Source of the DNA: CAVTPU01 sp963736695
Lineage (GTDB): Bacteria; Actinomycetota; Actinomycetes; Mycobacteriales; Micromonosporaceae
Direction: 5' to 3'
Length of the DNA: 64,000 nt
Assembly: GCA_963736695.1 (NCBI GenBank)
Contig: CAVTPU010000004.1
Location: forward strand, 1,488,001 to 1,552,000
The notes beneath the pieces were generated by a model. That model ran no database searches. It saw nothing but the letters and a program-made list of their open reading frames with translations, and had not been told where the DNA came from. A program made the position numbers and the translations under genes. How positions within the stretch are numbered: position 1 is the stretch's first letter; every line of letters begins with the position of its first letter. This document shows positions 33,783-42,500 of this stretch, one piece after another.

Positions 33783-34384
33783 GGTGTGCCTCGGCGAGTC
33801 GGTGGGCGGGTCATGGAACGCGGGCCGGGGCCGCGCAACGCAGGGGAATCCGTCGACGCCACATGCGGCATGGAGTCGGTCGCGAGGTGAACCCGCAGTT
33901 GGCCCAGCAGGTCGAACAACTGTCTTTCGTCGCGGTGACCGAACTCGCCGAACAGGTCCGTCAACCACCGTTCGTGTTCGGCGGCCATCTCCGCGAAACG
34001 GGTGCGGCCACGGCTGGTCAGCCGCACCAGGGTGGCCCGCTTGTCGTCGGGGTCGGGCACCCTGTCGACCCATCCTTCGGTCACCAACTGATCGGTGAGG
34101 CCGGTCACGTTGCCGCCGGAGACCATGAGATAACGCGACAACGCACTCATCCGCAGACCATCCGGATGCCGGTTGAGCTGGGCGAGATAGTCGAACCGAG
34201 GAAGTGTCGTGCCGAACCGCACCCGCAGCCTGGTTCGGATCTCCTGTTCGATCTGGTTGGTGCAGGCGAGCAGCCGAAGCCACAGCCGGACGTCGAGGTG
34301 GTCTTCCGAACCTGCCCTGGCCTCCACCCCGATGTGGTGCTCGGCCAACGTCTTCAGTGGCCGTTCCCGACCCCGCCGCGTCAT
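33779..34384 (-). CDS. MarR-family regulator embedded in the catabolic operon
   Basis: A 201-residue winged-helix regulator. The HTH is LRMSALSRYLMVSGGNVTGLTDQLVTEGWV and the wing contains DPDDKRATLVRLTSRG. It sits between the SDR and hydratase genes with one-base and four-base junctions, so it is always made with the enzymes. It probably represses the operon promoter and is released by the aromatic acid or its CoA ester, as for MarR regulators of similar pathways; the palindrome at 37567-37578 is a candidate site. The C-terminal ~25 residues are a Pro/Arg-rich tail. Confidence 0.88.
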   Translation of the reverse strand: MTRRGRERPLKTLAEHHIGVEARAGSEDHLDVRLWLRLLACTNQIEQEIRTRLRVRFGTTLPRFDYLAQLNRHPDGLRMSALSRYLMVSGGNVTGLTDQLVTEGWVDRVPDPDDKRATLVRLTSRGRTRFAEMAAEHERWLTDLFGEFGHRDERQLFDLLGQLRVHLATDSMPHVASTDSPALRGPGPRSMTRPPTRRGTP

Positions 34385-34385
34385 G

Positions 34386-35192
34386 TCACATCACTTCCCC
34401 ACCACTGATCGAGATCGCCTGCCCGGTGATCGAGCCCGCCACCGGCGAACAAAGCCACCTCACCACGTCGGCCACCTCATCGGGTTGGATCAGACGCCCC
34501 TGCGGGTTGTGTCGCACGAACTCCGCCAGCGCCTCGGGTGACCCCCGCCCCGTGGTCTCCACAACGCGGGCGACGCTGCCCCGCAACAGGTCGGTGTCGG
34601 TGAAGCCGGGGCAGACCGCGTTGACGGTGATGCCGGTCGCGGCGACCTCCACGGCCAACGACCGGGTCAGGCCGATCACCCCGTGTTTCGCCGCCGCATA
34701 GGCGGCGACATAGGCGTATCCGCGTTGCCCGGCGGTGCTCGCGACGTTGACGATCCGCCCCTGACCGGTGGCGAGCATCTGCGGCAGCACCGCCCGGGTG
34801 CACAGGAATGTGCCGGTGAGGTTGACCTCGAGCATGTGTCGCCACAGTTCGTCGCTGGTGCGGTGCAGGGGCGCGCTCTCGGCGGCTCCGGCGTTGTTGA
34901 CGAGGATGTCGACGGCGCCGTGGTGTTCGGTGGCCGAGGCGAATGCCTGGGCCACCGATTCGGTGTCGGTGACATCTGCGGCGATGGCGTGTGCCAGCGC
35001 GGCCGGTGGCAGGCTTTCGGCCATCGCCGTCACGCGGGCGGCGTCGCGCCCGAGCAGGGTCAGTCGGGCGCCCGAGTCGGCGAGTCGGCGGGCGATGGCG
35101 GCTCCGATGCCTCGGGAACCACCGGTGACAAGCGCGTGCCGGCCGGCGAGATCGGGTCTGCCGTCGAGCTCGGGTCTGCGGGGTTCAGCCAT
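34386..35192 (-). CDS. SDR-family oxidoreductase (3-hydroxyacyl-CoA dehydrogenase-like)
   Basis: A 268-residue short-chain dehydrogenase. The nucleotide-binding TGGSRGIG (about 24-31), NNAG, the catalytic Ser in NVASTAG and YxxxK in YAAAKHG are all present, and the end (QAISISGG) is typical. It should oxidise a hydroxyl on the CoA-bound ring or opened chain with NAD(P). ATG 35192 overlaps the end of the monooxygenase gene by eight bases. It is the second gene of the operon. Confidence 0.9.
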   Translation of the reverse strand: MAEPRRPELDGRPDLAGRHALVTGGSRGIGAAIARRLADSGARLTLLGRDAARVTAMAESLPPAALAHAIAADVTDTESVAQAFASATEHHGAVDILVNNAGAAESAPLHRTSDELWRHMLEVNLTGTFLCTRAVLPQMLATGQGRIVNVASTAGQRGYAYVAAYAAAKHGVIGLTRSLAVEVAATGITVNAVCPGFTDTDLLRGSVARVVETTGRGSPEALAEFVRHNPQGRLIQPDEVADVVRWLCSPVAGSITGQAISISGGEVM

Positions 35193-37530
35193 TCGCACCG
35201 CCCTGGGGCGCGGCCCGCTCCCGCAGGAAGTTCGTCTCGAGCTGACGTTTGCCCGCGCCGTATTGCCGAGGCCAGTCCACGCCAGCGAAGCCGATCTTCG
35301 CGGCCTCGGTGAGTGTCCACGCCGGATTGGCCAGGTGCGGCCGGCCGACGGCGCACAGGTCGGCGCGGCCGGCCGCGATGATGCTGTTGACGTGATCGGC
35401 CTCGGAGATTGCGCCCACCGCAATGGTCGGTGACCCGACGTGCTGGCGAATCCGGTCGGCGAACGGGGTCTGGAACATTCGACCGAAGGTCGGCTTCTCA
35501 GCTTTGCTGACCTGCCCGGATGAGCAGTCGATGAGGTCCGCGCCGGCCCGCGTGAACGCCCGGGCGATCTCCACGGCCTCCGACGGGGTGATGCCGCCCT
35601 CGACCCAGTCATGCGCGGAGATCCGCACCGACATCGGCAGGTGACTTGGCCATGTCCGCCGCACCGCGTCGAACACCTCCAACGGAAATCTCAGTCGACC
35701 CTCCAGTGATCCGCCGTAGGCGTCGGCGCGATGGTTGGTCAGTGGCGAGATGAAGCTGGACAGCAGATAGCCGTGCGCGCAGTGCAACTCCAACCAGTCG
35801 AACCCGGCGGTGGCAGCCCGACTCGTCGCGGCGACGAACTGGGCGGTCACCTCGTCCATGTCGGCACGGTTCATCTCCCGCGACCACTGACTCACGTCGG
35901 GCAGATATTGCTGTGCCGACGCCGATATCAGGGGCCAGTTGGGTTCGTCATCGTCGGCGGTGAGTGGCTTGTCGATGCCGTCCCACATTCGGCGGGTCGA
36001 TCCCTTCGCGCCGGAGTGGCCGAGCTGCACCCCGATCTTCGCGTCGCTGTTGGCGTGCGCCCACTCGACGATGCGTCGCCACGCCGAGGCCTGCTCGTCG
36101 GTGTAGAGACCGGGGCAGCCCGGGGTGATGCGCCCGGTGGGGCTGACACAGGTCATCTCGGCGAAGACCAGCCCGGCCCCGCCGAGGGCTCGGGCCCCCA
36201 GGTGTACGAGGTGAAAGTCGCCCGGAACTCCGTCGACCGAGCAGTATTGCGCCATCGGTGAGACGACGACCCGGTTCTTCACTGTCACCGAACGGACCGT
36301 GAACGGGGTGAACATGGGCGGCGGAGGCGATTCGTCGGCCGGAACCGTCACGCCCGCCCGGTCGGCGAACCAGCGTTCATATCCCTCGAGCCACGCCTTG
36401 TCGCGCAGCCGCAGATTTTCGTGACTGATGCGCTGGCTGCGGGTGAGCATCGAATACATGAACTGTTCGGGCTCGAGCTGATCGCAATAACGGTCGCCGC
36501 ATACCTCGAACCACTCCATCGCGTTCCACGCCGCGTTCTGCAACCGCAACACGTCGATCGAACGCAGCCGTTGATAGTGGTCGAGCACCGTGGGGATGTT
36601 GGCGGGATCGTCGCCGTGCGCGCGGAACTGCCGAACGAGCTCGATGGCGTCTTCGAAGGCGAGTTTGGTGCCGGACCCGATGGCGAAGTGCGCGGTGTGC
36701 ACGGCGTCGCCCATGAGCACGACATGACTGCGCCCGTTGCGCGCCCACCACTGCTCGCACGTGACCCGTTGGAAGTTCAACCAGGCGGAGCCGCGCAGAT
36801 GCCGGGTGTTGGTCATCAGCGGCGCACCCTGCAGATTGTCGGCGAAGAGCTGTTCGCAGAAGGCGATCGACTTCTCCTGGTCGGCGCGGTCCAGCCCGTG
36901 CGCGCGCCACACCCGCTCCGGGGCCTCGACGATGAACGTCGCCGTCTCCTCGTCGAACTGATAGATGTGCGCCTGAAACCAACCATGCTCGGTCTTGACG
37001 AAGTCGAACGTGAACGCCTCATAGCGTCGGTTCGTGCCGAGCCAGATGTAACGATTGGGGCGCACCACGATGTCAGGGCGGAATGTCTCCGCGTACCGGG
37101 AACGGATCTTGGAGAAGATGCCGTCGCTGGCGACGATGAGGTCGGCGTCGGGAAACTCGTCGGCCGAGGCGACCTCGCGGTCGAACTCGAGCGTCACCCC
37201 GAGCTCTTGACAACGGGTCTGGAGAATGTTCAACAGCTTCTTGCGGCCGATGCCGACGAAGCCGTGCCCACCGGACCGGATCGCACGGCCCTTGAAACGC
37301 AGCTCGATATCGTCCCAATGGTTGAACGCCCGCTGAATCTGGGCCGCCGTGGACGGATCAGCCGACCGCATGTTCTCCATCGTCGCGTCGGAGAAGACCA
37401 CACCCCACCCGAAGGTGTCGAAGGGCCGGTTCCGCTCGATCACCGTGACGTCGTGCTCGGGGTTGAGCTGCTTCATGAGCAGGCCGAAATACAACCCGGC
37501 CGGCCCACCACCGATGCAAACGATCTTCAT
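35185..37530 (-). CDS. Fused flavin monooxygenase/ene-reductase (2-aminobenzoyl-CoA monooxygenase/reductase type)
   Basis: A 781-residue bifunctional flavoenzyme. Residues 1 to about 380 are a class A flavin monooxygenase: GxGxxG as CIGGGPAGLYFGLLMK, and the second FAD motif VVLMGDAVHTAHFAIGSG. Residues about 405-765 are an Old Yellow Enzyme TIM barrel: VVSPMAQY, GVQLGHSGAKGS, WLELHCAHGYLLSSFISP with catalytic His, and DLCAVGRPHLANP. This matches 2-aminobenzoyl-CoA monooxygenase/reductase, which hydroxylates then reduces the ring; homologues are also named salicylyl-CoA 5-hydroxylase. First gene of the operon, from the promoter at 37558-37585. Confidence 0.93.
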   Translation of the reverse strand: MKIVCIGGGPAGLYFGLLMKQLNPEHDVTVIERNRPFDTFGWGVVFSDATMENMRSADPSTAAQIQRAFNHWDDIELRFKGRAIRSGGHGFVGIGRKKLLNILQTRCQELGVTLEFDREVASADEFPDADLIVASDGIFSKIRSRYAETFRPDIVVRPNRYIWLGTNRRYEAFTFDFVKTEHGWFQAHIYQFDEETATFIVEAPERVWRAHGLDRADQEKSIAFCEQLFADNLQGAPLMTNTRHLRGSAWLNFQRVTCEQWWARNGRSHVVLMGDAVHTAHFAIGSGTKLAFEDAIELVRQFRAHGDDPANIPTVLDHYQRLRSIDVLRLQNAAWNAMEWFEVCGDRYCDQLEPEQFMYSMLTRSQRISHENLRLRDKAWLEGYERWFADRAGVTVPADESPPPPMFTPFTVRSVTVKNRVVVSPMAQYCSVDGVPGDFHLVHLGARALGGAGLVFAEMTCVSPTGRITPGCPGLYTDEQASAWRRIVEWAHANSDAKIGVQLGHSGAKGSTRRMWDGIDKPLTADDDEPNWPLISASAQQYLPDVSQWSREMNRADMDEVTAQFVAATSRAATAGFDWLELHCAHGYLLSSFISPLTNHRADAYGGSLEGRLRFPLEVFDAVRRTWPSHLPMSVRISAHDWVEGGITPSEAVEIARAFTRAGADLIDCSSGQVSKAEKPTFGRMFQTPFADRIRQHVGSPTIAVGAISEADHVNSIIAAGRADLCAVGRPHLANPAWTLTEAAKIGFAGVDWPRQYGAGKRQLETNFLRERAAPQGGANG

Positions 37531-37557
37531 GTGACGCTCCCCTTCGGCCGCGAAATT

Positions 37558-37585
37558 ACTTTAGCCCTGAAGCTTTAGTTGTCAA
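37558..37585 (-). promoter_or_regulatory. Promoter of the aromatic-acid operon with candidate operator
   Basis: On the minus strand TTGACA (37580-37585) and TAAAGT (37558-37563) are 16 bases apart. Between them lies an imperfect 12-bp palindrome, CTGAAGCTTTAG (37567-37578, five of six pairs symmetric), a good position for repression by the operon's own MarR protein. The start codon is at 37530. Confidence 0.65.
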
Positions 37586-37653
37586 GCATCTCGGAGCGGA
37601 TATGACCGCGGCATCGATGGCCCCACGCCCTCCACTCTCATAGACTGCCCGGC

Positions 37654-38523
37654 ATGTCCGCCGCCAACGCCGAGGCCCGGGCGCTGCTCAACACCGGGCT
37701 TCACTGGCTCTCCCTCGCCTATGGCATGTTCGCGACCGCGATTGAACCCGCGATCACCCACGAGGAGCTGGGAATCGCCAGTGGGATCGAGGCGATCCTG
37801 CTCGCGGTGATCGGTCTGCTCTGGGCAGGCGCCCGCCGTCAACTCGGCGCCGCACTCCTGCTCGTCGGTGCGACAGCCCCGGCGATGATGCTGGGGACGG
37901 CGTCGCTGTTCTGGGACTCCGACGATGTGTGGATCCTCGACGGCGAGGCATTCTGGACCTCGATCGGACTGGGTTCGGCCATCGGGCTTCCGTTGGTCGG
38001 CCTCGGCGCGCATGTGCTGCGCAGATCGCCCCGGCCCGACCAACGGCCGGACCCGGCGTGGTTCACCCCGCTGCGGTGGGTGCTGCAGGGCGGGCTCCTG
38101 CTCATCCTGGCGGCGTTTCGGGCGGGCGAATGGGACGCGGGCATTCCACTCGTCTACGCCGGCGCCGCCGTCGCCCTGCTGGCGTTGGTCATCGCGTTGC
38201 CTCGCCGCCTCGCCGTCACCCAACGAGGGATCGGCCTGCTGCTGATCTTTCTCGGCGCCGCCGCAGTCGTCGTCATCGCGACCGCCGCCGTCCTTCTCGG
38301 CGGCAACATCAGCGACGACGAAGCGGCGGTTGGCCTGCTGCCCGCGGGTATCGTCGCCGGGTTGGGAGTGCTGCTCGCGATCACCGCGCGCAGAACTCCC
38401 GCCGGTCCTGCCGCCACGTCTCAGTCCGGGGCCGATCACGACGATCCACCGCCGCTCGAGACATCCGCTGGCAGCGTCGACGACATCGCGATCGCGACCA
38501 TCTCGAACCCCGACTCCGCGTGA
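37654..38523 (+). CDS. Integral membrane protein of unknown function
   Basis: A 289-residue protein with about six to seven hydrophobic segments (for example AILLAVIGLLWAG, AALLLVGATAPAMMLG, VALLALVIAL, GIGLLLIFLGAAAVVVIATAAVLLGG) and a hydrophilic C-terminal tail from about 245. No transporter or enzyme motif seen. TAGACT at 37641-37646 ends seven bases before ATG 37654 and there is no Shine-Dalgarno site, so the mRNA is probably leaderless. It diverges from the aromatic-acid operon, and its promoter is about 60 bases from that operon's -35. Confidence 0.72.
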   Translation: MSAANAEARALLNTGLHWLSLAYGMFATAIEPAITHEELGIASGIEAILLAVIGLLWAGARRQLGAALLLVGATAPAMMLGTASLFWDSDDVWILDGEAFWTSIGLGSAIGLPLVGLGAHVLRRSPRPDQRPDPAWFTPLRWVLQGGLLLILAAFRAGEWDAGIPLVYAGAAVALLALVIALPRRLAVTQRGIGLLLIFLGAAAVVVIATAAVLLGGNISDDEAAVGLLPAGIVAGLGVLLAITARRTPAGPAATSQSGADHDDPPPLETSAGSVDDIAIATISNPDSA

Positions 38524-38542
38524 CCAAGCGGGCGATGGCCGC

Positions 38543-39151
38543 TCAGCCGCGCGGCCAGACGCCCGAACTCCCGCGCCGATGACTGTCGACGAGATGCGTG
38601 TCGATAATGCCGACCGCCTCCATCAGAGCGTGCATGGTGGTCGGCCCGACGAATAGGAAGCCTCGTCGACGAAGAGCCCGGGCCAACGCCACCGACTCCG
38701 CCGACTGGCTGGGGATCTCGTCGACGGTTCTCGGGCACGGCGTCGCCTCGGGTTTGAACGACCACACGAGATCGACCAGACCGACGTCGTCGCGCAATGC
38801 GACAGTCGCGCGAGCGTTCGCGATCGTCGCGTTGATCTTGGCTCGGTTGCGGACAATCTCGACGTCGGCGAGCAGCCGCCGCACGTCCGCGTCGGTGAAC
38901 CCGGCGACCGTGTCGGGTGCGAACTCCGAGAAGGCGGCCCGAAACGCGGGCCGCTTGCGCAGAATGGTCGCCCAGGAGAGTCCGGATTGGAAGGCCTCCA
39001 GGCTGATCCGCTCGAACAACGCCTGCTCGTCACGGATGGGCATCCCCCATTCCGTGTCGTAGTAGTTGCGCAACAGCGGATCGGCGGCGGCCCACGGTGG
39101 GCGGGCGAGTCCATCGTCCCCGATGACGACGCCCGGCCCGGTTGATGTCAT
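38543..39151 (-). CDS. tag: DNA-3-methyladenine glycosylase I (Tag) homologue
   Basis: A 202-residue Tag-family base-excision glycosylase. The family core is clear: NYYDTEWGMPIRDEQALFERISLEAFQSGLSW with the catalytic Glu, FTDADVRRLLAD and RRRGFLFVGPTTMHALMEAVG. Oddly, the zinc-snap ligands of E. coli Tag seem to be lost: the N-terminal Cys is absent, the His before the DTEWG segment is Tyr, and the C-terminal Cys is Ser. ACTGTA at 39160-39165 (TACAGT on the minus strand) is eight bases upstream of ATG 39151, suggesting a leaderless start. Confidence 0.88.
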   Translation of the reverse strand: MTSTGPGVVIGDDGLARPPWAAADPLLRNYYDTEWGMPIRDEQALFERISLEAFQSGLSWATILRKRPAFRAAFSEFAPDTVAGFTDADVRRLLADVEIVRNRAKINATIANARATVALRDDVGLVDLVWSFKPEATPCPRTVDEIPSQSAESVALARALRRRGFLFVGPTTMHALMEAVGIIDTHLVDSHRRGSSGVWPRG

Positions 39152-39157
39152 GCGCAC

Positions 39158-39572
39158 AGACTGTAAACGCTCGACGGCGTCACAACGTGAGGTCGAGAGT
39201 CGGTTGCGCCCCGTCCTCGGCCACTCCCGCTATGTGCAAATTCGCTCGAATGGTATTTATCTCGCGGAGTCTCGAATCGATCCTGAACGCCGAAGCGCGA
39301 CATTACCCACCCGCCACAGCGGCACCTCCATTATCAAATCGCGCAAATGCGCAGGTGCCCGACGCTATTCGATCATTATTCATCCATTCATAACCCGCTC
39401 AAACCAATCGTGCACTGTCGATGTTCGTTCGGTCAGTTCTTGTTGACGATCTGACGATGTTTCGTTACGAAACTGCTGAGTTAAATAATCCCTAAGGCCC
39501 CTTATAGTTCACGCGACGTACGCGTTTAATCACGGCTGCGAGCACGCGACTCGCGGTGAAGGGACAACATCC
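39158..39572. other. Long AT-richer upstream region of the multicopper oxidase gene
   Basis: No gene is seen here. The 415 bases are markedly richer in A/T than the surroundings, with runs such as TCATTATTCATCC, and hold a 15-bp near-perfect palindrome GTTTCGTTACGAAAC (39459-39473) and a TTGACG at 39443-39448. It probably contains the regulated promoter of the large secreted oxidase; -10 placement is uncertain. Confidence 0.5.
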
Positions 39573-42500
39573 GTGAAGAGAAAACTCGTTCTGGCCCTAC
39601 TTGTCGGGGTCGTGGCCGCGCAGACCCCGGGCGCGGCGATCGCCGCCGCAGCACCGCGAGCCGTCGTCGGCGCTCCATTGGCAGCCGCCCCAGTCGACCC
39701 TCGTGACGAGACGAAAGTCCCCCACTATTTCGGGCCGTATCCCAACTGGGCGAACAGTCCCCAGGTGCTCGCAAACGCCGTGGTGACTCTGACCAACGGC
39801 GGCGGCGCAGGCGCCGAGGCGACCGCCGTCGTCGATCCAAAGACCGGCGCGATCTCGGCCATCAACGTGACCAGTCCGGGCAGTGGCTATATCTCGCCAC
39901 CCGACGTCGTCATCACCTCGCCGGGAGTCGTCCCCACGACACCCGCCGCCGCGACAGCGGCGATCTCCGCCGGAGTCATCACCGGCATCACGGTCGACGA
40001 GGCCGGATTCGGGTTCACCACCCCCCAGGTGACACTGACCGGCGGCAACCCCACCCCCGGAATGGAGGCCCACGCCCTCGCCAGCGGCGGCGTCGACAAC
40101 CTCACCCTCACCGACGGCGGCACGGGCTACGCCCTCGCCCCCATGGTTCGCATCTCGCTGCCCGACCTGCCCGACGGGGTCCAGGCCACCGGCACGGCCA
40201 CCATGGACGGCGCCGGAGTGGTGACCGGGGTCGAGGTGGTCGAGGCCGGTTCCGGCTATACCAGTGCGCCGACCGTCACGATCCTCGACGGAACCACCGA
40301 GAACCCCACCGGCGCGACGGTCACCGCCACGATCGGCATCGGTCGCGTCGATATCACCGACGGCGGCGAGGGCTATGACTCCGCGCCTCAGGTGGCGATC
40401 CTCGACGCCGGCGGCGTCGACCGGGGAGCCAGCGGCACCGCGGCCGTGGCCGTGCGCGGGGCGGTCACCGGCATCACCGTCGGAACCCCCGGCGCCGGTT
40501 ATCTGACCCCGGGGCTGAAGAAGTTCGTCGACACTCTGCCGGGTCTCACCTCCGACCAGGCGAACGACCTCGGCCAATACATTCCGGTCGCGGTGCCCGA
40601 CACCACCACATACCCGGGCACGGACTACTACGAGATCGCGGTCGTCCAATATCGGATGAAGTTCCACCGCGACCTGCCGGCGACCCTGCTCCGCGGTTAT
40701 GTGCAGCTAGCCACCAACGTCGTACCCGGGCATCACGTCGCGTTGAGCAACGCGAACCTGGACCCGGCCGCGCCGGCCATGCCGATCGCGGGCTATTTCG
40801 GCGTGGATAACCCGCACTACCTTGGCCCGACCATCGTCGCGACCAAGGACAAGCCGGTGCGGATCCTGTTCCGCAACCTGCTGCCGACCGAGGTCTCCGG
40901 CGACCTGTTCCTGCCGACCGACACGTCGATGATGGGCGCCGGCGAGGGGCCCGACGCCATGATGCTCGACCCCAACGGCGTCCCCATGGACATGGCGATG
41001 GACGAGGGAACCGTCACCGACGGCGTGCGCAACCCTGCGTGTGGAAACACCCCGAAGCCGCGTACGTGCTATTCGGAGAACCGCGCCACCCTGCACCTGC
41101 ACGGCGGCATCACCCCGTGGATCAGCGACGGAACCCCACACCAGTGGATCACGCCGAACGGTGAGGATACTGCCTATCCCCGTGGCGTCAGCGTCAGCAA
41201 CGTGCCCGACATGCCCGATCCTGGCCCCGGCGCGCAGACGTTCTTCTACACCAACCAGCAGAGCGCGCGGCTGATGTTCTATCACGACCACGCGTGGGGC
41301 ATCACCCGACTCAACGTCTACGCCGGCGAGGCCGCGGCCTATCTGCTCACCGACGAGATCGAACAGGAACTCATCAGCCCGACCGGCGCGCTCGCCGGCA
41401 TGGGCATGGGAACCCCGCTCGTCGTTCAGGACAAGACCTTCGTGCCCAACGCCGACAAGATGCGCCAACTCGACCCGACCTGGGACGCCTCGAAGTGGGG
41501 CGGCGAGGGCAGCCTCTGGACCCCGCACGTCTACATGCCGGCCCAGAACCCCGGACAGAACCGGGGATCCAACCCGTTCGGCCGCTGGATGTATGGCCCG
41601 TGGTTCTGGCCGCCGGCGAAAGACGCGAAATACCCGCCGGTCGCCAACCCCTACTACGACCCTGCCTGCGACCCCAACGTGCAACCGTTCTGCGAACCGG
41701 CGCAGATCCCGTCGACCCCGAACAACTCCGTGGGCATGGAGGCGTTCCAGGACACCCCGGTCGTCAACGGCACGGCCTATCCGAAGACGACCGTCGACCC
41801 CAAGGCATATCGCTATCGGATCCTCAACGGCTCCAACGACCGGTTCTGGAATCTGCAGTGGTATGTCGCCGACCCCACCACCGGAACGCTCAGTGAGGTC
41901 GCGCTCAAACCTGCCGAGCTGGAGGCCGCGCAGACCGACCCAGTCGTCTTCCCGACCCCGGACACCACCAAGAGCCCGGCTGGTCCGAAGTGGATTCAGA
42001 TCGGCACCGAGGGCGGCTTCCTGCCGACCCCGGTGACCGTGCCCAACCAGCCGATCACGTGGATCACCGACCCGACCCGGTTCGACGTGGGCAATGTGGA
42101 CAAACACTCCCTGTTGCTGTCGCCCGCCGAACGCGCCGACGTGATTGTCGACTTCTCGCAATACCGCGGCAAGACGCTGATCCTCTACAACGACGCGCCA
42201 GCGGCCTTCCCGGCCCGGGTGCCCGGTTATGACTACTACACGGGTGGACCGGACCTGAGCCCGGTCGGCGCCCCGACGACCCTGCCGGGCTACGGACCCA
42301 ATACCCGTACGATCATGCAGGTCAAGGTCTCCACCGCGGCGCCGGACGTCGCATTCGACCGGCCGAACACCACCGCCGACCGGATGGGCGCGCTCAACGC
42401 GGCCTTCGCCCACCACCTCGACGCCGCAGGCAACCCGGCGGGCGTCTTCGAAAAGGGATCGAACCCGATCATTGTCGGCCAGTCCGACTACAACACCGCC

